Numbered from the stretch's first letter, positions 48,285-62,269 are shown. The stretch: 64,000 bases of DNA from Yponomeuta sedellus (GCA_934045075.1 OW203724.1:14309473-14373472); one strand, 5' to 3'. The notes: generated by a model not told the origin, from the letters alone. Program-made: numbers and translations.

Positions 48285-48435
48285 ACTGATGGGGCACGGG
48301 CTCTTACTGCATCGCAGGAAGGTTAGGCCATACTGTGCATACACGGGGGCCAAGTCCGGGTTGGTGGAGGATTGTAAGGCAGTGGCGAGCCTTACTGTCT
48401 CAAGTTATCAAGCCGCTCATAAGGGCTTGACTTTT
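48285..48435 (-). mobile_element. 5S-derived SINE, 3' part only
   Basis: 'gatggggcacgggctcttac' and 'tgcatcgcaggaaggttagg' match the 11.6 kb copy's distal end. The 5S-like head is absent. Confidence 0.5.
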
Positions 48436-50752
48436 TCAAGCACATGTGAGCCTGAGGATGCCTCGCGTCGCGTATTTCCTCACAAAAGTATTGGTGTCGG
48501 TGGTGGTGTGTTCGTGTCTTGCTGCTGCTTGAAAAAGTGGGAGGGAGGGCAGTAACCGCTTGGTGCTTGTGGGATTTTTGGCGGAATTTTGAAAAGTGAT
48601 TTTCATTTCTTAATAGTTTATTCATTTTGATCTCACCGAAATGTCAAAATATGTATATATTTAGCGTAAATCGGACGAGTTCATACGTTACGTATTATGA
48701 AAATTCAATGTACATTGCGTTGCCAATTAATATATTATGTTCATCGAATTGTCATGGTAATCCGGAATCGTAATTCTATCAAATGGGGCACCTGCTATAA
48801 AATCCATGATTTGTGTGCAATATTTTTGGCTATTAATATTATATAAATATCTAAAAATCTATGATTTGCCGTTTCTGGATTACCACAACACAGACTCTAG
48901 TCTAGCGTGGAATTCGATGTTAATTTCCTTGTTGTAATATCATTACGTGACCATTAGTTATACTAGTAGTTCCGCACCATGTGAATACAATATTTGTTAT
49001 CTCTTGCGTGGTTTGTAAATAAATACTTTTTTACTTTTACTCTACTTTTTAATCTTATTACGAATTTGTTGATTATATAAACAAAGACTTGACACATAAA
49101 ATGGTCTGAATATAAGAATACACTTTTTATTTATAAATTTAGTATCATTTGCAAAACACATTAATTATTCGAGCTTATTTTTATTGATAGAGAAATCTAT
49201 TTATTATTCAAAGTAGACACTTTTGTTGCCCTGTCCAAGAGCGGGGCACTGGAGGCCAAAAATTGATGCCTATTAGGTAAGGGAAGGGTTTCCACGAATC
49301 AATTTGTTCTCGTATCATTTGATTAAGTTCAGTCATGTAGTAGCGCAGAAAGGGAAGCAAGCATAATTCGTTTTTGTCGAAATATGGTTGCATGCCCCCG
49401 AGGAAATGAATCGTAATGGTCTCTGTCCATTACATTATTGGAAGTTAATTAAGTATCGGTAGCATATTGGTAGGTATTTGACGTTAATCCCGCTGTTTTA
49501 TATACAGGGTTACCACTAAATGAGTCAAATACCCCAATTAATGTGTGTGCTTTACAATAACTGTTATTGCATGGGATTTTGTTCATGTCATAAAATCAAG
49601 TTCTCGGCCATTCCGCACTGTTGTACACGAGCTGTGTCGAGCACTTTTCGACCCCCCTCTGTCTTCAAAGCCATCTATGTCACAGGACTGAAAATTAGCA
49701 GGGGGGTTATGTTTGCTAAATTATTGAAAAAAATCTCCAAATTTCATGCACACAGCTGTACGTTACAAGATGCGGGGTCGGAAAATTGCAATTTTCGGCA
49801 CTCACTGATGGATCATCAAAAGTCAGGGCTACTTCTAGAAATTTGTAATTCGGAATATAAATTGTGTTTACAATGGGAAAATCCGAAAATTATAAAGGGC
49901 GACCGTTACACGAGGTCGTAATTTGAGGACAACTACTTAATCCGTTGTTAGAAGACTTTGTTAGAACACCAAATTTTTTTTTTCATATTACAAATTTTTA
50001 CTATTTACTTTCATGACGACACCCGATCTTTATACGGCAAATGAAGACCAAGGAAAATATCTTAACTAATTTAAAATATACAGGGATCCCGGGTTATACA
50101 AGGTATTTGAAACGTGGTATTAATTGTACCTAATCCGGAATGGTTAAAGAAAAACTTTGTCCGGAGACCTCCCCTAATTATTAAAGTTATAGTAAGCAAA
50201 CAAAGTATGTACTGTCACGAAAAAAAAAATGCGATTCTTACTTTTAAAACAACGGGTTTGCATTTTGCAAAAAGAAGCGCTTTTTAGTATCTAATAACAT
50301 CCACTGGTAAATCGCTATCCTACAAAAAATAACCTCCATTCTATTTGACGGATACGGTTTAGAGCCTTTTATCTCTAGATCGTCTTTAAAAAGCCGGAAA
50401 CTACAAAAATTACAAGTAGAAAAAAAGAATTCAAAAGCTATAGATGAACTAAAGTGGTGGTAAAAGACAAACTCTTATAGACGCGAGAACTGCGCATTTT
50501 AGGGGTGACCCTGTATATACGTTGCGTGCGTAGTTAAGTCTAACAGAATCTACTTAAAATTACAAAACAAACCAACATTCGTTTCTACACAAATAAGACA
50601 TACAGTAGCAGGCGGAATTCTCAATAAAAACCAATAAGTCAATAAACAGAGGGAATTTATGGAGAGCGGCCGTCAAATGGTGGAGAGAACATAAAACGTC
50701 TGTTTGCAACTGAACGAGATTATAAACGGATTCATCTTTCACGGGCCGATGG

Positions 50753-51421
50753 GTGGCAGACGAAAACAACATTGATTTTATTGGAGATGCAATGGGCAAA
50801 ACTAATCGTTTCATCTCAATAAAACGCTCCTACCAGCACGTTCAAGTGTCTGATTATTTATTCAATGTTTACTGCAATGGAACTAACACGGCAGATCTAC
50901 TTAGCATTATTTTACCGAATCGGATACCCCGTCTGCTCGGTAGCAGATGTTTGCTTCTCGTGTGTGGTCCCATATTAAACAAAGATCTTAATGATCGCCT
51001 CGTACCGGCGAACGTTAACAATTTATTAGCCCACAATCGGCTTTGTCGTTACAATCGGTTCGTGCGTCCGATGCTTAAACCGATACTTTCGTGCGATTCA
51101 TTGAATTCGAGAATGGACTCCCCGTTTGAGTACGGATCGATTTCAATTGCGGAAATAATCGTTTTTCAATCGTTCCATACGATTGTCTCGTGTCCGTTTC
51201 CAATCTTTGTTGGACGTCATCGTTGTAACACGAGAATTGCCTCAGCGTGGGGCTCAGTGTTGCTGACCAGTGAAATATGTATACTCGTACAGTCATTCAT
51301 TGATCGTAAGCAACTTTGGTTAATACTGAATCAAGTAGAAGTTTCAGAATTGAGTGTTAGACAGACACTCTATTGTTGTGACTTGCTGTGTCTAGTATCG
51401 ACATCAAACAGCTATAAATAG
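50753..51421 (+). other. 222-codon open frame in dac intron, function unknown
   Basis: This is the longest open frame in the window. It starts M-A-D-E-N-N-I-D-F-I-G and ends S-T-S-N-S-Y-K before TAG. The product has many Cys, Leu and Ile and no motif, signal peptide or domain I recognise. No promoter, splice site or poly(A) signal clearly belongs to it. The DNA is unusually CpG-rich for this window and repeats short strings such as ACAATCGG. A regulatory element that happens to lack stops is at least as likely as a gene. Confidence 0.25.
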
Positions 51422-52810
51422 TCAACAGACCAGAGTCAAAGTTGTCGGCGAGGCAGCTCATTGCAAGAAGATCTTACAACAACAAACACTTTGAGAATTT
51501 AAACTCGTTCTCTAACCCCGCTAAGTCACTCCCAACTCTTGTTTTTGTTTGTTTCTTTAATTAAAACCCAACTTAACGCTTTTGAGATAATTATTCGAAC
51601 TGTGTTGCTACTGTGGAAATTCGGATTTAGGGGAGGGTGTGCTTTTTGTACATTTTCACCCCTTTGTATTGTTTAGGATTATAACTTGCTTTAAAATAAT
51701 TATGAACCTCTTTAATAATTTACTCGAATACAACTAATTAAATAGGTTCACTCTTATTACTATTTCAGAATTGTTATACTTTATTGCTCACGAAACATAT
51801 ACTTAGGATATTTAGGCTGACCTTGCTAACACAATTCCCTTTTGTAATCTTCGGTGAAATTAAAACTAAAGTGTGTCGCTCAAGCAGAAACTGTCAAAGC
51901 TGCTCTAGAGGTTGTCCGAACCGCAGTGAAGTGGTGATATTGCAGTTGGGTGGCAGCTGCCGTTGAGTCATTTAGCTGGCTTCGTCGGTGGCACGGCACT
52001 TCCCTCCGAGCCTGTTTCTTTGCCTGGCCTAGCTCCCGAACCGTTCGGACCAATTGGCGCAAACACGTGGTGCTCTGTCCGCTCCGATAGTTTATACGCT
52101 TGAATGGACGATTAGAAATTATACACGAACTAAGTGTCATTGTTTCAAATTACTTTTCAAACGCTGTTTCAACGAAAAAATGAGAAATCTAAATAAGGAA
52201 GGTTTGTTCTAGGGCGCCATGATTAGGCCATATTGACAATGAAAATATAGAATAATATAACGCCATTATCTGTATTGACAATGAAAAGTGAACTGAAAGT
52301 AACTTATTGTGTTACAGGAAAGTGTTGGGCTTTAAATCAGACAGGAATGTAGGCAAATCGGCTCTGCGCCTGCGTCGAAGTGCAACATGCGTCGGTTCGG
52401 TGTCGTGTTTCGATGCGCGTACGCTGGGCGCATGGCGCGCGCACTCGATTGGAGCTAAGCGTCGCTGACCGCCAGCCATCGATGGTCATTATGTGTATTT
52501 ACGGACAAAGGCAGATAGATCCTGCTATTTGTAAGCACGTAAAAAAATATTTGCATTTTCTTTGAATGTTGCTCTGCCAGAATAAGCTCACTGCGTTGAT
52601 GCGCTGCGGAAAGGTGCGATTTTATTTAACATTTACTCGAACTGTCAGAATTTAGGAATACATCTGTATTTTTTTTATGTAGTACTGAAAGTTTCTGAAA
52701 TACGCTCCGGTCTAGGTCGTCGCCACACAAGTTCATTGCAACAGATTTATGTCTTTAGTAGTCAAGACATAAGTAAAGAGTCTACAGCAATTGTAATATA
52801 ATCATCATCA

Positions 52811-52856
52811 TCAGTCCCCACCGAAGAGTACGGATCTCTGTCCCCCTCGGTGGGGA
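52811..52856. repeat. Imperfect hairpin with GTCCCCAC/GTGGGGAC ends
   Basis: 'agtccccaccgaagag' pairs imperfectly with 'ccctcggtggggac'. The motif resembles the distal segment of the 5S-derived SINE and the core of the palindrome at 15.98 kb. Confidence 0.6.
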
Positions 52857-55800
52857 CATACTCGTAATACAAAGTGTTATTCAAACACCGAAACACGGGG
52901 AAACTGTTTCAGTACCGATAGTTAATACCTTCTAATTAGAAAGATAATTAAAAAATTAAATTAAAATTTTTTTTTTGTTATGTCCCTTACAAATTGACCG
53001 CATCAAGAGAGAAAAAAAATAAGCTAGGAATATATTTGTGATTTGTGTGCAAAAGTTGCATTCAAAAGTTATATTCATATTTTGAATGCACATGATAAAT
53101 AGAAGATAATATATTTATTTTAGCTGGTAGGTATCTCGGCCAGCGCATCAGCCTGGCAATCTAGAGAGGGAATGCTGCCAGCGTCTTAGGAACTCTCCCC
53201 ATCGGCAGCGGTGTAGACTTTTATATCTAAAGCTTTTTTTTTTTGTAAATATATAAATCCTGTTAAGTATTAATATTGTATATAGTTATAGGAAATTTTA
53301 TTAGTTTATTTAGTATAATTGTAAATAAAAATTAATATTATAAAAACTACACGACCGAATTGAAACCAAATTATGTTTCGAAATATGAGTAGAAGTCACA
53401 GCATTCGTGCCTCGAATATTCTTAGAAGATAGTCTGTAGATTGAATAGGCACTTATAGAATGTTGCCAACGACATGTGGTAGCTATACCTTTCTAAATAG
53501 GGTTCTTTCTAAAATTTGCGATGACGGAAAAAAATACATTATAATTTTTGCAGGGCCTTTACCTTACATTGACGCCCTTTGATAGATACCTAATGCTTAA
53601 AACCTCGGTATATATTATTAATATTATCACTGTAAAAAAACCTATGTCTTATTGGACATTCTTTTATGTGCGACAACGATTTGCTTAATGCTGCGTCATT
53701 CATAGAGCGCGCAAAGCACGAATTTAATAAAATTATATAGACCTATAAAAAAACTCATAGAACAAAAGTAGTTGCGGAACAAAAACTTTAATGGGGAGTC
53801 TCATGAATTGCTCATTTTAGAAATCACTCTCTTTACTGGGTGAGTTATTCTACTTATGAATACAAACACCATACATCATGAGACCGACACTGAAATGAGT
53901 ACTACATTTATTTAGAATAAACAGAAACATATTTTATAACAGCTGTTATTCGTGATCTCATTTTGAAGGTTGTTTATAATAACGGGGACATTGTGTCTAC
54001 CATAAAATAACTCCAAGTTGAAAACTTTTAATTAACAGTTAGAACCTGAAAAAAAAAGAATAAATGTAGAATATCTTTGGAAGCGCCTTCTCCATAGAAT
54101 CTATTAAGAGTGAAATTTTTGTTTTGTTTTTGTTGTAAAGAAAATTTTTGACTTTGAATTTGTGTTGTTAAGTAGAGTAACCTCTTTAGTTTCACCAGTA
54201 TTTATTGAAACATCCTGTATAGCACACGTCGACGGTATCATCGTATCGGAAGTTATTATGACTGTGTATCTGTATATTGTGTGTATTTAACTTCAGATAC
54301 AATCATAAATTCTAATTTACCTCGTTCCGGGATCGAGTTACGTGCGCGTTCGGTTTCGTCCGCCCCCACCTGATTCTTATTGTATGTTACTCCCAAGACA
54401 TTGCAACCCCGGAGCATATGAACGTGTACGTACAAAATTAATTAGACAAAATCTTCGCTCTCGTAATATTTTATTATTACATTCACCGTGCAGGATTTTA
54501 TTAGCCCGTTGTACAATATTTATCGCGTTTCTCGTATAATGAATCTGAATAGGGTCTTGATTAGCATCGTTCTTGCACTGAATGTCTTCTCTTTCGATAC
54601 AAGGCATATAATTACAGTAGTTGTAATTACAAGGTTGCTTACGCGCGCTTAAAGTTTCGCTATTATGTTGAAGGCTAGTTAAATTAAATGTCGAATAGGG
54701 AATTACAACTCGGTTAATAACGATATCTATTTTAAGTTTACTCGATTACTTAAGTGTCAAGATTCATCAGGGCATAGAGAAGGTAGTTATTAGATTTTTC
54801 TTATGTAGTTTGTATACGTGAGAGAGAGTGAGTATATTAAAATTGCTTGTAGTAAATTAACACTTTCCATAACTTTCAAAATCAAGGCTGGGACTGAACC
54901 CGCATTCTATATTGACATATTATTACTAAGCTATGTCAGGCTTCGATGATATTAAGTATAACTCATTTCTGGTGTTAATATTGACAAAGGGCGTTTTGAC
55001 ATTTAAACTTCATTTTATAGTGTTATGAATGTTGTTTAGTTTAGTTAATGAATTTATAACGACGAAAACTTTATTTTTTCGTAGTCTCCATAATATGAGT
55101 GTTCCACTAGAGGGCAAAAGCCTTTTTTATTAAATAATTAAGTAATTATTAGCAATTATTACGAACGTAACTAGTTCACTTGAGAAGAAGCATTATTTAC
55201 GTTAGAGCCATTATTGTTAAAGTTATTTGTATTAGTTTTGTAGTATGAAAGCAGTCACAACAGCATTTAGAAAGAAATAGTTGCCAACTATAAATATCTA
55301 CTTTTGCCATTTATTACAGGTACGAGTCATTGAAGTATCACAAATTAAAAAGTGTATGATAGCTGACCTCCAACTATCATTTTGACTACTATGTACTCGT
55401 ATCTCCGAAAGGAGATGGCCAAAGAAGATTTCAATAAAACATTATATTACGCAAATTTTGCGTATGTGCAAAAGAAGTGACCTCTGCCGCAGCTCAAACT
55501 AAATGACATTTTATGCTCACTAAGTGCGTATATTCAATACTACGGCTTATCTTCTAGGAATCAGTGTAAGCGAATTGTCTAAGAACATTAAAACTAAGGC
55601 TCTGTACTAGAACGCGGATGGAGAATCTCTTTGAGAAAATAAGTGAAACATTTTCGATTAGTATTAGACATGTGCCGCTAAGTAGAAAGTGTTGTAGGGC
55701 GTGTGTAAGAGCTAAAAGATTGACCGCCTTTTAAGAGTATTCACGTACCGCTTTGTTAGTGTAGACCTTATCTGGGATGGCATTCGGAAATGACCTGCTA

Positions 55801-56389
55801 TTTATTACTGTTGAGAGACAATGATCCTGTACGTTAGCTCTGTTGGCTAAATTCAATCTGAATGCAATAGCCCGCTGAAATTCCGATCTCCTGACCATTC
55901 GATTTAAAGTCAATACTTTTACTTTTTTTACTAATCAGTGTTCTATTTGCAACCAGTACGCCTAGTCTCTTACTTTAGACTTTATGGAAAATGAATATGG
56001 TTCACAATAGCGTATTTTAACTTGTAGTCCGTATAACAGGGTAGAGCCGTTCAGGACGGAAGCTTCCAACTGCTAAATCTAATCGTTTCCATTACTCACG
56101 CGTCGTCCGCGGCTCATACTGCGCTCCATTTACCACAAATATGACTGACTGATTGTGTTTGCCGCTTTGGCTTTGCCATGGTGGGGGTTAGTTGTACTTT
56201 CAATAGCTACGATTTTTAGCAAGCAAACAAAAAGGTTAGCTGATTATTAAGTTAATAGAATAATTCGCATGCGAATACATATCGCACACCATATTTTCTG
56301 CTGTTTTTTCCCAACAAGAGGTACCTTTGTCCGCAATAAAGCCTGTATCCCCATCTGTACTTAAGTATCTTCATACTGCGGCAGAAGCC

Positions 56390-56900
56390 GAGGTGTTACG
56401 AATCCTCCAATATCGGAAACTCGTCACGTAGCGGCACCCCGACAACGTGACGAGCCCGGCAAATATGCCGGAGAATTAAACAAGGATTTCCGGAAATCAC
56501 TGCCGGAACTGGCAAGGTGGAAATGAAACATCTGGCAACCGAAAAGGAATAAAACACAACGAGATCCGTCAGCAACAAGTCCGCGGCCACATTGCCGAAA
56601 ACCTCAGCCGAAAAGCAACACGAACACAAAACCGCACGGAGCAACGGTTAATAGCAAATATTTATTTACACGGCGCGCCGCGCCCGTCGTGAAAATTTTC
56701 GCTGTAGCGCCGATAACTTCGTTCTGCGACCTCAGCCGGGCAAAAACTCATGGTGGGAAAAGGAAGAAAAAAACAAAGATGTTTTAATACAAGTCGGTAA
56801 TCGAATTCCGGACACGGTTTGGAGCTGGTCGGTATTCGCCGCGCGCCCGCACGTCGCGCCGCGGTCAGGCTTTCGCCGGCTATAGGGAATCTTTTCGAAC
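56390..56900. other. GC-rich single-copy block, candidate regulatory element
   Basis: Strongly CpG-rich stretches (56440-56600, 56670-56720, 56830-56880) contain repeated 'gccgaaaacc'-type strings. Open frames on the minus strand have no recognisable motif or splice context. Confidence 0.3.
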
Positions 56901-57674
56901 ACTTCTTCCAGAACTCCTCACGCGAGGAATCACTGGTATTTCGATGAACATTCGACACGTATTCGTATGCCTCCCACATGCGCTGGTCATTAGTGATATG
57001 AGTCGTACGTTGCACACACACATAGCAGTAGTAGTCAATCTGAGTGTAAACTTAGTTAGGTGCGGAGAGTCAATCAACGTAACATAATATTCCGAAAACA
57101 ACTGAAACGCGGTGATAATCGAATCCGCAGTGCAATTGTTTCGTGTCGACGCTGCGGCGGACGGGGTGCAGGGATGTAATGGCAAGTTTCCTGTCTCGGC
57201 ACACAATGGGGATGCCCGAACGCGCTTGCATTTGATAGTACAGATTGCATTTGCGGCCTTGATGTGCGAAGCGATTCGTGAATGCTACGTCATAATGGTG
57301 TAAGTATTACCTCTGTGGTATTACAGCCTATACACTTATTACTACAATTATTCTATACACTTATAAAGAGGGTATATAAAATGATAAAGTGAGATATTGT
57401 TTGCTACCTTTTAATGAAAAATGTGTGCACTACTATTTATACAATATGTTGCGGAAAAAACGCAAAACTTGATAACGGTTTCCTCGGTATAGATAAATAA
57501 CTTAAGCAAAAAATTTCATTTTTATGCTGTATTGAAACGTGACTAGGTCAATTTGTATGCCATAAAAATTAAATGAAAATTTAAAGTTTTACTTATAGAA
57601 AGTACATTGACTATCTTTCGATATTGAAGAAAAGGTTTTCCGGCTTTGCGTAATTTCAGTTTCACGTTTTATAG

Positions 57675-57835
57675 TGTAGATAGATATATAGAGAACACTT
57701 TATTGTACATAAAAAAGGAAATTACAAGCATATGCATATGACTAAACATTTAGACCGGGATAACATATACACAGGGTTACCTCAAAAAAGCAATTTGTGG
57801 AACACTCCAATTAGATTAAAATTAAGTTAGTTGTC
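57675..57835 (-). mobile_element. RTE-type LINE 3'-end copy
   Basis: 'gatagatatatagagaacac' and 'tttattgtacataaaaaagg' followed by 'ggttacctcaaaaaagcaat' form the family 3' end read on the minus strand. Confidence 0.55.
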
Positions 57836-58604
57836 ATTCGTAGCTGCAGGTCGGATTTAGGCATCGTCCGGTTGGGGTGCAAACGTCAGTAAATCAAGCC
57901 TGATGACTCTGACGTATGACGATACGATTGTTCACCAGCTAAATGATTTCATTTGCATTTGATCACTCGGGTGTCCGTTGTGATAGTGACACCAATATGA
58001 ATAGAGGTGGAAATACAATGACCGTTGTAGTTGAAATACTCTGCTATAATTTTGACTGAAAATTCATATTAGGTTAGGATTTAGGAAGAGGATGCCTCCC
58101 TTTTGATGAACGTCTACATATAAATTGATATGTCTCATTTCTTGGTATGCTCATACGTATTGAGATCCCTCCATTCCAAACATAATGTTCGCATAATTGG
58201 CGTAACATTTCTACTCGGAACCCTTTCAAGATGCCTTAATGTTATGGGCTACATGTTATTTAATTATACAATCTATTGTGCAGTACAATCAACTGCTAAA
58301 GTGACTCACGTATCATTATTGCAATTTGAGCTCTATTTTTGGTGTATAGGATTGCAAGGGTAAAGAAGTTAGTATCCTTGTAGACTTTGAGGAATAATGT
58401 CAATTATAACTTCTCACGGCACCACAGTAGAACTTTCAAGTTAACCAAAATTCATAAGTAAGACTTGAGTCTTTGGCCGTTTTATAAAGCGATTAATTAT
58501 TAATTAACTTACAAACTATCCTTAGCCTCACTGGTCGGTTGTTGCAAAAATTACTTTTACTAATTGTAGCCAAGATAGAGAATAAAACTAAATGCCCGTG
58601 TTCA

Positions 58605-58745
58605 TAGATAGATAGATAGAATATTCTTTATTGTACACAGAAATTACAGTAACAGAAATTATATAAAAAATATAGTACAAATGGCGGCCTTATTACTAAA
58701 AGCAATTTCTTCCAGGCAACCATAGACGGAGACCAGAAAGAAATT
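58605..58745 (-). mobile_element. RTE-type LINE 3'-end copy
   Basis: A TAGATAGATAGATAG run, 'aatattctttattgtacaca' and 'atggcggccttattactaaa' with 'agcaatttcttccaggcaac'. It is the clearest of the copies in this window. Confidence 0.7.
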
Positions 58746-58860
58746 AGAATGCATATACAAATGTTATTTATAGTATAGGAAAATGTTCAATATCCTGGGC
58801 GTTTGCTTACTTAACAAGCAAAGTAATTTGTGACCAACCTACCGACTGAATATATCCAAA

Positions 58861-58976
58861 CTGCTAACATTTTATTTTGAATAATAATCGCATAAGTCTT
58901 GTATTAAGCTATATGTAAGTAACAGCTGTTTTGTCAGGTCTTTGAGCAAATAAATAATTTCAATTTCAATTTCAAA
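58861..58976 (+). mobile_element. LINE 3' tail with (TTTCAA)n
   Basis: AT-rich sequence ends in 'aataaataatttcaatttca' and 'atttcaaaa', the typical tail of Jockey/CR1-like lepidopteran LINEs. Confidence 0.4.
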
Positions 58977-59039
58977 ACTAAAGTTACATGTGGTATTAAA
59001 ATATATGTTGGTGTTTTATGAAACGGAACCCAGTCAACA

Positions 59040-59760
59040 CAAATTATTATAAGCATGATTAGAGCCATCACCCGTGACGACTTAAAATGCGATTAAACGC
59101 GAATCACGCGCGCGAGCGCAGCGCTTCCATAAAAATTAAAGCAAAAAATGTGCTGCAGCGCGTTTGCATCGCTTCGCAAAGATGTCACAAAGCGCGCTTA
59201 TAGTACCCCGTACGAAAGTCGGGGCATTGGCTCTAAATCGCAGACATCTAAGAGTAAGATGGTCAACGCAAGGTCTGCCCGACAGAATACTGCGCTATCC
59301 GGTTACATTCCTCGGGAAGTTTTCCGATCATTTCCCGAGTGCACCCCTCGTTACGATCAAAAGCGTATCGCATAACAGACAGGATCGCTTGGAAATCACA
59401 GGGCGAGCGTTATTATATGCATAGAGGTTCCAACGTCTTCCCTCGGCCAATATATAGGACAACGCCCTCTTTGCTTGAGTAATGAAGGAACACTGCCGAT
59501 TTACCCTTGAGGGTAGGCCCAAGAGTCCGACTCAATTATAATCGAATAAATCAAAATGATTGAGTAGTAGTGCATACTACTATAATACACATGCAGAGGT
59601 AATGCAATTTCTATTGAATGGCGTACTACTAGATTACGATGGGATAGTGGACGATTCAATACAATATCGTTTATGAATACCCTTTCGCTCCGCGGACGTT
59701 GATTGCCGGCCCTATTCCAATTTTCATGGGGCACTACGATCGCCCGACCTGATTGATTGT
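59040..59760. other. CpG-rich single-copy block, candidate regulatory element
   Basis: From 59095 CpG is dense (for example 'aatcacgcgcgcgagcgcag'). Several overlapping short open frames lie on both strands, none protein-like. Position deep in the dac intron makes an enhancer plausible. Confidence 0.3.
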
Positions 59761-60199
59761 TATTGGAGCCTCACGAGAACGTGCTATACCCACATGTATC
59801 CACCTGTAATATGGTAAACTGAGGGAAATTATCTAAAAAGGCAATAGAGTCTATTTAAATCATTTCATAGATAACCCTTAAATCTATGTTTAAATACAAA
59901 GGTGCTAGCACTAAGTTAGCAAGATTCAATTTACTTGGCAATCAACCTAGCTTATACATAGTGTAACAAAATGCCTTTATACATGCAAAATTGTGGGGCT
60001 CTATTCGTCAATAGAAACCACTTACAAAGGGAAATTCTTTGCGGGCACGGTTATCTTATCATAGGTAATAATTTAATCCCGAAGGCGGAATCAGTGAGTT
60101 TTTTTGTGATGTCCAAGTTTTCCCTGTGGTTTGTTTTCTCTAACAATTGATCGTGTCGTCGAAGCTTACTCTGTAATTTCAAATGTGTGGATATAGTCA

Positions 60200-60425
60200 T
60201 TATATGCCAACGTATACTCTCTCTCTAAGAGACGGCCTGTACCCCAAAGTAGGTCTTATATAGGCTGTATTCAGATATCAATAATTTATTTCAACGTAAA
60301 GAATTTACATTATTTTTGCTGAATGTCGATGTATTATATTAGGCGCTGACTTCGGGCCGTGTTTGAAGTGGAGAAAAAGGCAGCAGGAAAAAATAATTCA
60401 CTCTGACCATATTTTATCATTATTA
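60200..60425 (+). mobile_element. SINE-A 3' fragment followed by repeat F
   Basis: 'tactctctctctaagagacg' and 'tcttatataggctgtatt' are the SINE-A end. From about 60280, 'aatttatttcaacgtaaaga', 'gcgctgacttcgggccgtgt' and 'cactctgaccatattttatc' are repeat F. Confidence 0.5.
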
Positions 60426-61165
60426 TACCACTGTTTGGAGACCACCAACAGTATTGTTGACGATGATTCTGTCAACGCACATCGACGTAAATCAAACATA
60501 ACCTTCTGTTTCGGATAAAAATCATGTAGTACATAGAAGTAAACTATCAAGGACAGGATTGAAGAAGAAACTTGTCTCACCAGTATCGTCACTATAAAAG
60601 CACTGAATACGTCACGGAGTTTTGACAGGACTGAAGTTCATTCATGGAACGGAATCCCAATCGTATATCACGGAGGTAGGCGGCGGCATAGTGCACGCGC
60701 TATCTGATGATTGGTTTTTGGCAATTAACAGTTGTGCCGGCATCACAATCGGGCTCATTCACCGTGTGAAATATGTATGGAGAGTGAGGCACGCTCTTTG
60801 TTCCGTCCTGCAGTATCGTGTCTATTGAGATGATATTACTGGCTGCGAAATATTTGTCGGCGGTGTGCGATATTGGCATTTAATGTGGTCTAAACGAGGA
60901 TTATTCTGATTGGTGATTGCAAACGATATTGGATAATAAGAAAACAATGGGTTTTCAGTGCTCCAATTGAAAAATTGGTACCTATGTTCAGGGTTTCATA
61001 CCTGAAAATTAAAACACGACACCCTAGGAAAATACGCTTATTTAAATTAGACCTTTCATACAATCAAAATGACTAACAAAATATTTTTCTAACAGCACGA
61101 AACTTTAAATACACATCTAGACATTATAACATATTTTAAACTTTCGCGACTTGTACTGTACACAT

Positions 61166-61317
61166 AGTTAAAATATTTTCGGGGCTTAATCGCGTAGTAA
61201 TTTATTGCTATTTTACCTCGACGTTTCGACGACGTTACAGTCATCGTGGTCACGAGAAACGTCGAGGTAAAATAGCACTAAATTGCTACGCGATTAAGGC
61301 CCGAAAATATTCTAACT
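61166..61317. mobile_element. Foldback element with 62-bp arms
   Basis: Arms 61166-61227 and 61256-61317 match at 58 of 62 positions around a 28-nt loop. Outer end AGTTAAAATATTTTCGGGGC, inner end CTCGACGTTTC. No coding capacity. Confidence 0.85.
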
Positions 61318-62269
61318 ACATCTAGAAATTGTTAATCTATAGGATCAAGTGAAGCTTTTTTTCAATTACAACTTAATTTTTATGAACACAAAAGTGTTCT
61401 CTATATATCTATTGGCAGTTGGATTCTATGTGGGAACATGTATTTCAACTGCATACGTTAAGTTTGTAATTTTCCTACTGTAAAAATTCAAAGCGTTTAC
61501 GTTTGTATTGGAGATAGTTTTATTCGACACTATAGAAACACTAGCAAGATATATTAAACATCAAATATGTGGAAAGATAAGGACAAAATAGATTTTTACA
61601 ACAATACAACGACGTTAAAATTTTCATTCGTTTTTAACAGTAGGTAATTTCAAAGGTAAACACAGAAGTCACCACACAAAAGCGTCATTCGGGCACAGTG
61701 TCAAAAAGCTTTTACCGAAGCCTTAGCTAGTTTAGATTGCCCGCTAAAGTCCATTAGTTGAAAACGCTGGTCGAATTCTTATCCGACTTTGCTATGCGAT
61801 GTATCTTGTTAACTAGCTGGACGATAGAAATAATCCAATTACAAAGCAAATTTCTATTGAAGCGTGTAAGCAAAGCATTAATCACAATAAAATATGCGCA
61901 GACGTATGTCCAGTAGCTGTTGTGGAGTGGCAGAGCAAACGAGCGCATTACGCATGACTAGATCTCGATCAGATAGATCTACTCATAGATGATACAAATC
62001 ACCTCGAAGCGCTCGATCTATCTTAACTCAAGATCCAAAGGATTGCATCATGGTATCTTCTCTATGCCACTTTCAAGGCTGTAGTGATAATACTGAAGTG
62101 CAAGCGAGACGCGTAATTGCGACGCAACATACGAATCTCTCTCGCTTATTTTAGCTCGGGACACAGAAATACACTCCACGTGCTATTCTGTGATCTAGAT
62201 AGCAGCAATAACAGTTAGAAGTTGGAGTACAAAGAACCCTGATAAAGATGATCAAAGTGATTTACCATA

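Noticed and set aside
56662..57206. Two overlapping minus-strand frames of 108-119 codons
   Set aside because: No recognisable domain. CpG-rich composition reduces stops, and there is no splice context.
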